Assembly (NCBI GenBank): GCA_016712885.1
Contig: JADJQF010000002.1
Span: 124,001 to 188,000 of the forward strand
DNA: 64,000 bases
From: Candidatus Flexicrinis proximus
Lineage (GTDB): Bacteria > Chloroflexota > Anaerolineae > Aggregatilineales > Phototrophicaceae
Reading direction: 5' to 3'
A program made the translations under genes and the position numbers. Shown piece after piece: positions 40,786 to 49,833 of this stretch; position 1 is the stretch's first letter, and each line of letters starts with the position of its first letter. The notes beneath the pieces were generated by a model. The model ran no database searches. It was not told the origin of the DNA and saw nothing but the letters and a program-made list of their open reading frames with translations.

Positions 40786-43266
40786 CTAACAGGAAGGAAC
40801 ACGTTCAGGGATCTCCAGGAGCACGCGCCGGTCCTGGACCACCGTACTGCTATTGGTGACAATCGGCACCAAGCGCTCAAAGGTTACCGGATCATAAAGG
40901 CCGACAGCAACTACATAGTCGTCAGCGGGCAAGCCCCCAAAGTCTAGCACAATACAATCAGAAAGCGTTCCTGACAGCCACGCGCCCGGCGGTAAGGCTC
41001 CTTGTCCCGGCCGGAGATCCGATTGCAGGACAGGAGGAGAGTCGAGAGCAGCGCGACCGTAGACGTGGACGAATGCGATCCAGTCTCCGGAGGCGGTGCC
41101 GTCGGTTGACCAGTTCATGCGGACAGTAAGGAGGCCGTCAGCAAGTGCCAGATCGGGGGTCAGGCCGATACTGTCGTTCGCGAACGTGATAGACGGACTA
41201 CTCTCGGTTTCGCTGACATGCGTGCCGGAATACAGCCAATGGCGGTACGGGAAAATCAGCGTGTCGGGGGCTGACGGTTGGATAGTAATGTTTAGCTTTC
41301 CCGATGCGGCTTGTTCAGCCGGAATTAGAGTAGGAATCTCGACGAATTGACCTGGAACAGCCGGAAGGGTCCGCTCGATTACGAGGCTGTTGTTAATGAC
41401 TATGCGAATGTTACCACCGGAAGGAGCATGGACTCTGGAGACGAGGATAGTGTCACTGCCGGGCTGTGCGGACATCACGAACGATTCGGAACCGTTGAGG
41501 CGGCGGCCACCGTCCAGCACACGGCATTCAGCCGCACAGCCCGGCGTCACAAACAAATACATTTCAGTCGCGAAACCATCAAAGCGCGACGTATTGCGCC
41601 AAGTGTAGGAATGGGCGCGTTCGCTGGTAATTTCGGCGACATTGAGCATGTCGGAAAGGGTGTAGTTTTCGATGTAGCGGCGAACAGCATCGACGCGCGG
41701 TTCGGCCGCGGCGCTCGCACCGATCCACGCCGGGGCGTAGATGCCCTGAAGCGGGCCACCAAGCGCGACATTGGTCCGGGGGTCAAACTCGTACGAGAAG
41801 CCAGCCAACTGATCACCGTACAGACTGTCTGCCAGATAACTCAATCCACGGGCATCGGGATAGGCGGCGAAGTAGTCAGGCCGGCGGAGGGCGTGAACCA
41901 GATATTCACCGACTGCACCGGGTCCATTACGCCAGGACTCGGCCGCGCCAGCGGTCGTCAGCCCAACCATGTCGAGCGTTGTGCGACCACCGATGTAACG
42001 GACAAGACCGACATCATGCACGGCGATCAGCGCATCGAGCGGGGTGTTATCGAAAATCCAGTGGGCCATGGCAAGCGGTTGAGCGGCGACGGCTTCGACA
42101 TTCAGCCGCTGGCGTTCGATATAGGGAACGTTGAACATGAGCGCCGCAGTCAGCGCCCAGAGAATGAGACCCGCCCGTATGCGAGGGCGCGAAGCGAGGA
42201 GAGCCGCCGCGTGAGCCGTGAGCGGAAAGGCGAGCACCAGGAGCGGCATGTGATAGCGCCTGAAATGCCAGAAAGCAGTGTCGAGCGCGCTGATCCCCGC
42301 GAAGATCCCGACCAGCCAGAGCAGGACCAGGAGCGCTGTCAGCGGCCGGGAGCGCGCCAGACGATAGAGGCCGGCAAGTGCGGCCACACCCAGCAGCGGG
42401 GGAAGCATCCAGTTGTCAAGTCCCTCAAAACCAAGTAAGAAACCTTCCCACGCGCGGACAAAGTTCCCGGCGACTCGCTGGGCGACATAACCGAGATCGA
42501 ACGGGACAATGGAGAGCAGGGATTTCGCCTGACTTCCACTCGCGCTGGAAGTTCCCGTCAACATGATATTGAGGAGCGGCTGAGCGGCGACGGCGAAGAC
42601 AGGTAGCATAAGCCAGAGCTGCTGACGGCGAAGTCCACGTAAACGGAATTCCCGCAGCCCATACAACATGGCAGCAAGACCCGCCATGATACTGGCCTCG
42701 GGACGGAGTATGGCAAGTACGAGCGCGGCGAGTACAAATGTACGGAGATTCTGACGCTCGAAGGCGTGCAACGTCAGCAGGACGAAGGCGACGACCAGAA
42801 CGGTCTCCATGCCACTATACGCGTGCCAGACCAATGCGCCCCACGCGGCGACTGATGCGCCCAGCACATCGTACAGCCAGCGCGTCAGACCCGCAGCACG
42901 TGACATAGCACGCACCGTCAGCGCAGAGGCAAGGAGCGCCACGGCTCCAATCAGGTATGCCCAGTAGCCAAGGTTGAGCGCGGTAAAGCCGAGTTTGTAA
43001 CCCAGCGCAAGCACGAACGGGTAAAGGAGGCTGGTCGCACCGCTGGTGGGTCCCTGGCCGGGATTATAGACAAAGGGCTGGCCTTCAGCGGCCTGGCGCG
43101 CATATTGGAAGTGGATATAGGCGTCATCGACTGGCATGAGCGGCGCGCCAGCGCCCGCCTGTACGGCCTGCCCCAAATAGATCAGCGCCAGGACAGCGAC
43201 GATGGTTGCATAGAGCGCAATCGCAAGCAGGTCGGCGCGGCGTGTGGACAATGAGAGGCGTATCAT
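40786..43266 (-). CDS. GT-C-type membrane glycosyltransferase (PMT/ArnT-like)
   Basis: An 826-residue integral membrane protein with about ten or eleven helices in the first 400 residues and a large C-terminal extracytoplasmic beta-rich region (about 490-826). The first external loop has the acidic pair in PLMPVDDAYIHFQYAR, which is the usual position of the catalytic Asp in GT-C enzymes that use polyprenyl-phosphate sugars. Acceptor and sugar are unknown. ATG 43266 overlaps the stop of the F420-dependent oxidoreductase (ATGA), so it is translated as the last gene of the F420 operon, though a role in F420 chemistry is not obvious. Confidence 0.78.
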   Translation of the reverse strand: MIRLSLSTRRADLLAIALYATIVAVLALIYLGQAVQAGAGAPLMPVDDAYIHFQYARQAAEGQPFVYNPGQGPTSGATSLLYPFVLALGYKLGFTALNLGYWAYLIGAVALLASALTVRAMSRAAGLTRWLYDVLGASVAAWGALVWHAYSGMETVLVVAFVLLTLHAFERQNLRTFVLAALVLAILRPEASIMAGLAAMLYGLREFRLRGLRRQQLWLMLPVFAVAAQPLLNIMLTGTSSASGSQAKSLLSIVPFDLGYVAQRVAGNFVRAWEGFLLGFEGLDNWMLPPLLGVAALAGLYRLARSRPLTALLVLLWLVGIFAGISALDTAFWHFRRYHMPLLVLAFPLTAHAAALLASRPRIRAGLILWALTAALMFNVPYIERQRLNVEAVAAQPLAMAHWIFDNTPLDALIAVHDVGLVRYIGGRTTLDMVGLTTAGAAESWRNGPGAVGEYLVHALRRPDYFAAYPDARGLSYLADSLYGDQLAGFSYEFDPRTNVALGGPLQGIYAPAWIGASAAAEPRVDAVRRYIENYTLSDMLNVAEITSERAHSYTWRNTSRFDGFATEMYLFVTPGCAAECRVLDGGRRLNGSESFVMSAQPGSDTILVSRVHAPSGGNIRIVINNSLVIERTLPAVPGQFVEIPTLIPAEQAASGKLNITIQPSAPDTLIFPYRHWLYSGTHVSETESSPSITFANDSIGLTPDLALADGLLTVRMNWSTDGTASGDWIAFVHVYGRAALDSPPVLQSDLRPGQGALPPGAWLSGTLSDCIVLDFGGLPADDYVVAVGLYDPVTFERLVPIVTNSSTVVQDRRVLLEIPERVPSC

Positions 43267-44258
43267 ACGAGGAAGGGGTCGGTGAAGACATCGATCATCA
43301 GACGAACATCTTCGCATAAGGGAACCAGGACCGGGCTGGTCGCGCCCGCGTCGAGATAATCGGCGACTTTCCGGCGGGCATCATCCGGCGTTCCGCAGGC
43401 AGTCACGGATATCAGGATTTCATCGGGAACCAGGACATAGGCGGAATCGAAGCCGGACTCGCGGTCGATCCGCGCTATCTCATCGAGCAGATACGTCGAG
43501 ACGCCATTGGCATGCATCAGTGTCGGCTGACTGAGGCAGGCGCCGGCGACGAAGCGCCGGGCATCGTCAAAGGCACGGGCACGATTGCGATGAACAGCGC
43601 AGGCGATCAATTGGGGACGGTCGATGAACTCGACGGTTCGGCCAGCGGTGTGGGCTCCTTTGCGGAGTTCTTCCACCGCGGCGGCACTCAGGCCAGGGGT
43701 GACGAGGTAATTGAGGAGCACGCCGTCGGCGATTTCGCCAGCAAGCGCGAGAGTTTTCGGGGCGGTGCCGGCAAAAACAATCGGGATACGGCGGGCTTCG
43801 CGGCGTTCCGCAAGCATCTCCAGCGCCGCATTGTTCAGGTTGACGAATTCGCCGTGCCTGGAATACGGTTTGCCAGAGAGAAGGGTCCGCAAGGCGACGG
43901 CCAACTCACGCATGGCGAGCAACGGACGCTGGCGGTCGATGCCGACGCGGGCCGCCTCACGATCGGTCCAGGCGCCGATACCGCAGATGATGCGGTCGGG
44001 AGCCAAATCATCCAACGTGAGAAGCGTTGTGGCCAACAGGCCAGCGTTACGAGTCCAGGCATCAATGACGGCAGTCCCGAGCTTTATACGGGTGGTGGTT
44101 GCTGCAAAGGCGGTCAATGCGACAAATGCATCGCGGGCCAGAATCCGCTCCGACTGCCAGACGGACTCGAATCCTCGAAGCTCAGCATACTGCACGAGGC
44201 GTATCGCCTCAGGAAGCGGCAGATCATGCTGCAAGTAAAGGCCGAGCCGTTTGAACAT
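43263..44258 (-). CDS. LLM-class F420-dependent oxidoreductase
   Basis: A 331-residue luciferase-like monooxygenase-fold protein, a large family in which many members use F420 rather than FMN. Typical parts: GLYLQHDLPLPEAIRLVQYAELRGFESVWQSE at the N-terminus, TTRIKLGTAVIDAWTRNAGLLATTLLTLDDLAPDRIICGIGAW and IPIVFAGTAPKTLALAGEIADGVLLN. Position directly after cofC and within the F420 biosynthesis operon strongly favours F420 use. The substrate is not known; relatives include methylenetetrahydromethanopterin reductase-like and glucose-6-phosphate dehydrogenase-like enzymes. Confidence 0.88.
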   Translation of the reverse strand: MFKRLGLYLQHDLPLPEAIRLVQYAELRGFESVWQSERILARDAFVALTAFAATTTRIKLGTAVIDAWTRNAGLLATTLLTLDDLAPDRIICGIGAWTDREAARVGIDRQRPLLAMRELAVALRTLLSGKPYSRHGEFVNLNNAALEMLAERREARRIPIVFAGTAPKTLALAGEIADGVLLNYLVTPGLSAAAVEELRKGAHTAGRTVEFIDRPQLIACAVHRNRARAFDDARRFVAGACLSQPTLMHANGVSTYLLDEIARIDRESGFDSAYVLVPDEILISVTACGTPDDARRKVADYLDAGATSPVLVPLCEDVRLMIDVFTDPFLV

Positions 44259-44261
44259 CGT

Positions 44262-44945
44262 CTATTCCACAACCCGCCGTTCCAGCGCGGCCTGAATGGC
44301 GTCAAAGGCTTCGGTCAGGGAGACACCGCGTACCAGCGGCTGGCCGATCAGCGTGCGATAGAGATCGACGATATCCTGAGGAAGGTCGAGATCAAACTGG
44401 AGATTCTCGGACTTATATTCGACTACGTGGGCGTCGGCCTCCCTGGCAAATCCAAGATGGCGCTGATAACTGTGGTGTCCATATTCGTAGGCGATCAGAC
44501 CGGGAGGCCGAACGAACAAAGCGTTGGTGCCGTCACTAGAACGGTCGGTGGCAATCACGATGCTGCGCTCGTGATCACCGCCCGCGCGAATGACACCTGC
44601 CACATCTTCCGACGTCAACAACGGCAGGTCGGCGGGAAGCACCAGGACCGACTCCGTGCGCCAGGTGGCGAGGAGCTGAGTCGCGCGCATTAAGGCGGGG
44701 TTAAGGGCCGGCGCACCGCTTTCCTGCACAGTGCGTGCACCAAGGTCACGCGCGATCGACAAGGCCTTGGTATCGCGGCTGATCACCAGCGTGCCGGTCA
44801 CCGAACGCGTGGAGCGCGTGACGTTGAGCGTGCGGCGGAGCATGCCCTCGGCAAAGCGCAGACGCTGTTCCGGGGTCAGAACGTCGGCAAGGCGGCTCTT
44901 GGCCATATTGAGGGGCTTGACCGGCAGTACGACCCAAACACTCAT
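44262..44945 (-). CDS. cofC: 2-phospho-L-lactate (or phosphoenolpyruvate) guanylyltransferase
   Basis: CofC/FbiD activates 2-phospholactate or phosphoenolpyruvate with GTP for CofD. The 227-residue nucleotidyltransferase has VWVVLPVKPLNMAKSRLADVL, LVLPADLPLLTSEDV and a DGTNALFVRPP motif. In bacteria of the mycobacterial type PEP is the known substrate; nothing here distinguishes the two. Its ATG overlaps the cofD stop by four bases, and the oxidoreductase gene begins three bases after its own stop. Confidence 0.92.
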   Translation of the reverse strand: MSVWVVLPVKPLNMAKSRLADVLTPEQRLRFAEGMLRRTLNVTRSTRSVTGTLVISRDTKALSIARDLGARTVQESGAPALNPALMRATQLLATWRTESVLVLPADLPLLTSEDVAGVIRAGGDHERSIVIATDRSSDGTNALFVRPPGLIAYEYGHHSYQRHLGFAREADAHVVEYKSENLQFDLDLPQDIVDLYRTLIGQPLVRGVSLTEAFDAIQAALERRVVE

Positions 44946-45889
44946 TCCATCCAGCTTTCCAGTGCATTCAAAATATCACGCGACAAGCGTACCCGCGCAG
45001 TGTCATCCGTCATTAGTGTATCAAATTGAGAGATACGCAGTCCGTCGCGCTTAAACAGCGGATTCCGTACATCGTCGATAAAGCCATTGAGGAGCTGACC
45101 ATAATAGTCGGCAACGGCTTCTGCTGAAACGGTCAAACCCAGTTCACCCATGAGTTTGGCGGCTGGTCCTTTAACCGCCTGACCGCCGAGGATGGGCGTG
45201 ACGGCAATCCGGGGAACATCCAGTGAGAGCAGCCTATCACGCAGATCGCCAACCGCGAGCATCGGAGCAATCGACAGCCAGGGATTAGACGGGGCAAAGA
45301 CGATGGCATCAGCGGACGCCAGGGCCGCTTCGACTTCCGGTGTTATGGCGGACTGCTGGGCGTTCTGAAAGCGGAGACCGCGCAGGGTCGGCTGCCAGCG
45401 ATGGCGGACAAAATACTCCTGGAAGGCAAGCTCGCCGAATTCAGCGGTATCGACGATTGTGGGGATTTCACCGTCAGAAACGGGAAGGAGCGGATGATTC
45501 ACTCGCAGCGACCGGCAAAGACCCGCCGTGATTTCGGTCTGGCGGACGCCTGTGCGCAACAAATGGGAGCGGTGAAGGTGGGTCGCTACGTCCAGGTCGC
45601 CCAGGCGAAACCAGGACTCGCCACCCAAGCGGCGAAGGGAGTCGAGCATGCGCGTCGAATCCTCCGCCAAGCCCCAGCCATTGACCGGATCGACCATCCC
45701 CGCAAGGGTGTACATCACTGTATCGCTGTCAGGGCAGATGCGAAGACCCAGGTGCCAGAAGTCATCACCGATATTTACGATGACCGTCAGGCGTTCGGGC
45801 GGCAGGAGCTGGGCCATGCCGTAGGCGAGCTTGGCTCCCCCTACCCCGCCGACGAACAACACAATTCGCGACTGTGGATTTAGCGCCAA
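44942..45889 (-). CDS. cofD: 2-phospho-L-lactate transferase / FO transferase
   Basis: CofD/FbiA joins the activated phospho-acid to FO, giving F420-0 or dehydro-F420-0. The 315-residue product shows VLFVGGVGGAKLAYGMAQLL at the N-terminus, NIGDDFWHLGLRICPDSDTVMYTLAG, RLGDLDVATHLHRSHLLRTG, FAPSNPWLSIAPML and SAEAVADYYGQLL, all usual for the family. The start overlaps the nitroreductase stop by ten bases. FO synthase (CofG/CofH) is not in the window. Confidence 0.95.
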   Translation of the reverse strand: MALNPQSRIVLFVGGVGGAKLAYGMAQLLPPERLTVIVNIGDDFWHLGLRICPDSDTVMYTLAGMVDPVNGWGLAEDSTRMLDSLRRLGGESWFRLGDLDVATHLHRSHLLRTGVRQTEITAGLCRSLRVNHPLLPVSDGEIPTIVDTAEFGELAFQEYFVRHRWQPTLRGLRFQNAQQSAITPEVEAALASADAIVFAPSNPWLSIAPMLAVGDLRDRLLSLDVPRIAVTPILGGQAVKGPAAKLMGELGLTVSAEAVADYYGQLLNGFIDDVRNPLFKRDGLRISQFDTLMTDDTARVRLSRDILNALESWME

Positions 45890-46500
45890 ATCACACTCTC
45901 TTCCAAAGGATTACGTGGGGAAGTCCGTTCCTGCGCCGGGTAGCCGATGGTGACAAGACCCTGGGGCTGCCAGTCCTCCGGCAGGTCCAGCGCAGAGCGG
46001 ACAACATCCGGGCAGAACAGCGGCGCGCACATCCAACAAGCCCCCAAACCGGCACCGTGGGCCATTAACAGCAGGTTCTGACCCGCCATTGCGACACTCT
46101 GAACAGCCATGGTCCATTCGTGCCGGGCGCGAGTCGGGTCAGTATAGCGGTCCATGTCCGCCATCGTGAGACACAGCACGACCAACAGCGGCGCAGCGGT
46201 GATCCGGTCAAATGAACGCGTGACGTCGGCTTCAATAGCTTCCGGCGGAGCGCCGTCGGCCACGAGATCGCGCCTAAGGCGAGTGCCCATCGCGGCCGCA
46301 AGCGCGACTTTTCGATCCGGCGAGTCGGTCAGCGCGAAACGCCACGGCTGACGATTATGGGCTGAAGGGGCATAAATCGCGCCGCGCAGCAGCTCGGCTA
46401 CCAAGTCGCGCGGGACGGGGTCGGGACGGTAACGGCGCAGCGAGCGGCGACCGAAGACCGCCTCTCGCAGTGGTAAGTCGGCGAACACAGAAGTTGTCAT
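45880..46500 (-). CDS. nitroreductase-family protein, probable dehydro-F420-0 reductase (FbiB C-terminal-like)
   Basis: A 206-residue FMN-dependent nitroreductase fold: RRSLRRYRPDPVPRDLVAELLRGAIYAPSAHNRQPWRF, MTMADMDRY region, and GLGACWMCAPLFCPDVV. In Mycobacterium, FbiB consists of a CofE domain fused to this kind of domain, which reduces dehydro-F420-0 with FMNH2. Here the reductase is free-standing between cofE and cofD, which suggests that the pathway runs through PEP-derived dehydro-F420-0 (inference). It follows cofE by eight bases. Confidence 0.85.
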   Translation of the reverse strand: MTTSVFADLPLREAVFGRRSLRRYRPDPVPRDLVAELLRGAIYAPSAHNRQPWRFALTDSPDRKVALAAAMGTRLRRDLVADGAPPEAIEADVTRSFDRITAAPLLVVLCLTMADMDRYTDPTRARHEWTMAVQSVAMAGQNLLLMAHGAGLGACWMCAPLFCPDVVRSALDLPEDWQPQGLVTIGYPAQERTSPRNPLEESVIWR

Positions 46501-46508
46501 CGCGGTGG

Positions 46509-47273
46509 CTATCGGTATAAGTCCAATTCGGGTGGACGCACCATCTCGGACGCCTTACCGTCGACAGGTGCATAAGCAAGCCCACGCAGCAGGACAACCG
46601 GCAATCCCTCTCTACCTTCCCCACAGACGAGGTGCGCGGCGGATGCGACCAGATCGGCGAAGCCGTTCTGCGTAATCTTGAGGACGCGGCCAAAGAGATC
46701 CGGGTTACCACGCAGATCAAGGACGGCAGGCATGCCCGCGACACCGATGGCGACGCCGACATTGCCAAGGCGAAACGGGCGACCATGGGTGTCGCTGATG
46801 ACAATACCGAGGGTCGCGCCGGTCAGATCGCGCAGGCGGTCACGAATCTGGCGCGCGCTGCTGTCGGGATCGCGCGGGAGCAGCAGTGCCACGTCGTCAC
46901 CCCCTTCGACATTGCTCTGGTCGATCCCGGCATTGGCGCTGGTGAAGCCGAGACGGTGGGTCGTGACCATAACGCCCTTCGACGCGCGAGAAACAGACCG
47001 GCTTTCCTGCAGAACAAGTTCGGCGAGGCGCGGGTCTTTACCAGTCAAGTCGGAATACCGCTGAGCCTCCGGCGACGGAGAAACCTCGCTCAACACGATC
47101 CGGCGCCCTTCACTTTTCGAGACGATCTTGGACGAGATTACGAGGGCATCACCGTCCTGAAGCGGAACAGCCGCGCGGGTGAAGGCCGCGGCTATAAGTT
47201 CAGGCAGGTCGTCCCCTTCCTGGATGAGCGGCAACCCGGGAACGGGCCACAGTGTCACCCCCCCGGGGATCAT
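46509..47273 (-). CDS. cofE: coenzyme F420-0:L-glutamate ligase
   Basis: CofE adds L-glutamate residues to F420-0 with GTP to form the poly-gamma-glutamate tail. The 254-residue product carries LWPVPGLPLIQEGDDLPELI, DGDALVISSKIVSKSEGR, GFTSANAGIDQSNVEGGDDVALLLPRDPD and ISDTHGRPFRLGNVGVAIGVAG. It is a single-domain CofE, not the two-domain FbiB. The start overlaps the fno stop by four bases (ATGA). Confidence 0.95.
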   Translation of the reverse strand: MIPGGVTLWPVPGLPLIQEGDDLPELIAAAFTRAAVPLQDGDALVISSKIVSKSEGRRIVLSEVSPSPEAQRYSDLTGKDPRLAELVLQESRSVSRASKGVMVTTHRLGFTSANAGIDQSNVEGGDDVALLLPRDPDSSARQIRDRLRDLTGATLGIVISDTHGRPFRLGNVGVAIGVAGMPAVLDLRGNPDLFGRVLKITQNGFADLVASAAHLVCGEGREGLPVVLLRGLAYAPVDGKASEMVRPPELDLYR

Positions 47274-47950
47274 GACGGTATACCGGTAATGCGGATCCCT
47301 GAGCCTTTCACCTTGTAGGCCTTATTGATATAGAGAAGCACAGGGGTCAGCGCTTCAGCGGCTGCGGAATTTGCCAGCGGCCCCGCATCAATACCGCGCA
47401 TGCCTGCGGCCTCGACGAGTTTGATGACCTCGGCTTTGGCATCGTCGTGGTCACTGCAGACGAGGACATCGCAGTCGACTTCGGTATCCGGATTTCTGAG
47501 CTTTTCGGCGCTGACGTTCTGGAACGCCCCGACAAGCCTGACATCACTGCCCAGGAGTTTTTGCGCATTCAGGACCGCAGAACCGCCCTCAGGGACATGA
47601 ACGGTGCGAATATCGGGTGGCGCAAGCGGCACCGTAACATCGACAACGATCTTGCCGGAGAGATAGTCGCGGACACCTTCAATGGTGTCGATCTGTGCCG
47701 AATAGGGAACGGACACGACGATAATGTCGGCGACCTGCGCAGCGGCGGCATTCTGCACGCCGGTGAGATACTCCCCGCCCAGTTCACGGTTCAGTTCAGC
47801 ACACTTCTCGATCGCTTTGGCAGCGTCGCGCGAGCCAATCAATACACGGTAGCCGTTGAGCGCCCAGCGAACCGCCAAACCTGACCCCTCTTTACCCGTA
47901 CCGCCAAGAACGGCAACGGTGAGCATGATTCCGCTTTCGGCTTCGGCCAT
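47270..47950 (-). CDS. fno: NADPH-dependent F420 reductase
   Basis: Fno transfers hydride between NADPH and F420. The 226-residue Rossmann protein has VAVLGGTGKEGSGLAVRWALNGYRVLIGSRD (NADP-binding with Ser-Arg for the 2' phosphate), DIIVVSVPYSAQ, GKIVVDVTVPL and VGAFQNVSAEKL. ATG 47950 has AGGGAGAG close upstream; the frame extends to 48019 with poorer sites. It is the first gene of the F420 operon, providing reduced cofactor for the dependent enzymes made by the same transcript. Confidence 0.93.
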   Translation of the reverse strand: MAEAESGIMLTVAVLGGTGKEGSGLAVRWALNGYRVLIGSRDAAKAIEKCAELNRELGGEYLTGVQNAAAAQVADIIVVSVPYSAQIDTIEGVRDYLSGKIVVDVTVPLAPPDIRTVHVPEGGSAVLNAQKLLGSDVRLVGAFQNVSAEKLRNPDTEVDCDVLVCSDHDDAKAEVIKLVEAAGMRGIDAGPLANSAAAEALTPVLLYINKAYKVKGSGIRITGIPS

Positions 47951-47996
47951 GACTCTCCCTTTCATGATGGGTGAAATACACTCATTCTTGCGGTGG

Positions 47997-48002
47997 ATTA
48001 TA
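47997..48002 (-). promoter_or_regulatory. possible -10 element of the F420 operon
   Basis: A perfect TATAAT on the minus strand (48002-47997), with only a weak -35 (TCGTTT, 48025-48020) at 17 bp. It puts +1 near 47990, 40 bases before fno. Confidence 0.4.
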
Positions 48003-48069
48003 GTGATTTTCAAGCGCACAAACGATAACGAACTTTGGGACGGTTCGCGTGTGATGCCGTGCAGTCGTA

Positions 48070-48477
48070 TCAGCTCATATATAGATCGTCAAGCGAACGG
48101 GCGACGGCAAATCGTTCCCAGGTCGTGCGAATGAACGCAAGAGTTCGCCGCCCTGGGTTGGCGATGGGCGGGTGCTTGCGCTCCAGCGCGGCAACTGCAA
48201 CGCGGTAGTAGACCTCGCCTGCCCGTATATGGGCCGATTCCGCGGGAAGGAGCCACTGTCGATAAGCGAGTTCCGTACCCGTGATACGGGCGTAAGTATG
48301 AATGGCACCGTTAAGCTCGGCGAAGGCTCGGCTGAAGAAGAACGCAAGGATCTCAGCCTGCACGCCGTCCGGCATTTTGGAGTACGGGATCCGATACCAG
48401 TGGTCATCCCGCAGGCGTTCGAAGTCGCGCTTACGGTTAACGACGCAGACCAGAACACGATCTTCAGGGTAATTCAC
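48070..48477 (-). CDS. hypothetical protein
   Basis: A 135-residue soluble protein, rich in aromatic and Arg residues (VLVCVVNRKRDFERLRDDHWYRIPYSKMPDG, AEILAFFFSRAF, IHTYARITGTELAYRQWLLPAE). No known domain is recognised. It starts four bases inside the end of the small coiled-coil gene and is the last gene of the GT2 operon; spacing to fno (120 bases, with a promoter) puts it in a separate unit. It may be lineage-specific. Confidence 0.7.
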   Translation of the reverse strand: MNYPEDRVLVCVVNRKRDFERLRDDHWYRIPYSKMPDGVQAEILAFFFSRAFAELNGAIHTYARITGTELAYRQWLLPAESAHIRAGEVYYRVAVAALERKHPPIANPGRRTLAFIRTTWERFAVARSLDDLYMS

Positions 48478-48713
48478 ATGGATTCGTCAGGGTCGATCAA
48501 GGTTTGTTCGAGGAAACGCATATCGTTGAGAAGCTCGTCGCGCTGGCGGAAAAGCTCGCGGTAGTGCTGCTTGTCCTGACCGCTCATCTGGTCGACGTTG
48601 CCGCCATACGAGGCAAGGAGATCATCTATGCGCTGATCCAACGCCTCGTAGTCGCGCACCAATTCCTGATACCTGTTCAGGTCGGCGCGGAGGTCGTCGG
48701 GCATTTCAGTCAT
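48474..48713 (-). CDS. small coiled-coil protein
   Basis: A 79-residue, strongly charged protein, predicted to be two helices of coiled coil (ADLNRYQELVRDYEALDQRIDDLLASYGG, then HYRELFRQRDELLNDMRFLEQTL). It overlaps both neighbours by four bases (ATGA), so it is translated with the GT2 glycosyltransferase and the 135-residue protein. Function unknown. Confidence 0.7.
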   Translation of the reverse strand: MTEMPDDLRADLNRYQELVRDYEALDQRIDDLLASYGGNVDQMSGQDKQHYRELFRQRDELLNDMRFLEQTLIDPDESM

Positions 48714-49675
48714 ACAGAGGTCTCCGAGGGAGATGCGTCGATATTCTCTGTTGATGCTACCACATAAAGTGGCCTTCCACGTACTTCATCGTAGACCCGT
48801 GCGACGTACTGCCCGAGCACAAACAGGAAGAATAACTGAAAGCTGCCCAGCAGTAGCATGAGGACAATGGTGGTTGCCTGACCGCCGAAGAAGTCCGGCC
48901 CGAGCCGGATACGCAGGAGTGCGATAACGGGGATGGCCAGGACCGCCATAACCCCCAGCAGCAGGCTCACATAAATCATGACCTGCAGCGGGAAAAACGA
49001 GAAACCGGTCACGGCGTCCCAGGCGAAGCGGATCATCTTCCGCAAGGGGTACTTGGTCTCGCCAACCGTACGCGCCTCGCGGACGTAGTTTACGCCGGTC
49101 TGCTTGAAACCGACCCAGCTGGTCATGCCTCGGATGAAGCGGTTGTGCTCGCGCATCTGGCGCAGGACTTTGGCTACTTTTTCATCCATCAGCCGGAAGT
49201 CCCCGGTGTCGACCGGGATATGCACGTCGGTGATGCGATAGATGATGCGATAGAAGAGTTTCGCACTCACGCGCTTGAACCAGGACTCGCCTTTACGCAC
49301 GGAACGCACCGCATATACGACCTCGTAACCGGCCTTCCAGCGGTCGATCATTTCCAGGATGACTTCCGGAGGATCCTGCAAGTCGGCATCGATCAAGACG
49401 ACGGCGCGGCCACGGGCAAAATCGATGCCCGCAGTAACGGCCGTGGCATGCCCGAAGTTGCGCGCGAAGTTGATGATCTTCACGTTCGGATCCTGAGCCG
49501 CGGCGGCACGCATTTCCGTAAGGGATGCGTCGCGGCTGCCATCGTTTACGAGTACAAGTTCCCAGGTTTCACCGGTCTGTTCCATCACGCGATGGATTTC
49601 GCTGTGCAGACGGAGGATATTGCCTTCTTCGTTGTAAACGGGGGCGACAATCGAATAGGTCGGGCGATCGGTCAT
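48710..49675 (-). CDS. GT2 glycosyltransferase (DPM1/GtrB-like) with C-terminal helices
   Basis: A 321-residue enzyme likely transferring a sugar from a nucleotide donor to polyprenyl phosphate. The GT-A domain has YSIVAPVYNEEGNILRL, LVNDGSRDASL, the metal-binding DADLQDPPEV and TGDFRLMDEKV. Two transmembrane helices follow (about 232-256 and 271-293), typical of GtrB and DPM-like enzymes. Its product could feed GT-C enzymes such as the one at 40786-43266 (inference). It is the first gene of a three-gene overlapping operon. Confidence 0.88.
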   Translation of the reverse strand: MTDRPTYSIVAPVYNEEGNILRLHSEIHRVMEQTGETWELVLVNDGSRDASLTEMRAAAAQDPNVKIINFARNFGHATAVTAGIDFARGRAVVLIDADLQDPPEVILEMIDRWKAGYEVVYAVRSVRKGESWFKRVSAKLFYRIIYRITDVHIPVDTGDFRLMDEKVAKVLRQMREHNRFIRGMTSWVGFKQTGVNYVREARTVGETKYPLRKMIRFAWDAVTGFSFFPLQVMIYVSLLLGVMAVLAIPVIALLRIRLGPDFFGGQATTIVLMLLLGSFQLFFLFVLGQYVARVYDEVRGRPLYVVASTENIDASPSETSV

Positions 49676-49746
49676 TGCGAAAATCTCACAAGGGGCAAGG
49701 TTTCTTCGCTCTCATTACACTCTAAAGGCGCAAACCCCTCACTGGA

Positions 49747-49775
49747 TTGTAGTGAAGATGACCGCGCGTTACACT
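49747..49775 (+). promoter_or_regulatory. possible promoter of the flavin reductase gene
   Basis: TTGTAG (49747-49752), 17 bp, TACACT (49770-49775), about 58 bases before the ATG. No other pair of this quality is in the divergent intergenic region. Confidence 0.35.
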
Positions 49776-49833
49776 GATAATACTCTACTCCCGCTAAGAT
49801 TCTACCGTTACCTGAAAGTACAAGCGAGACGAT

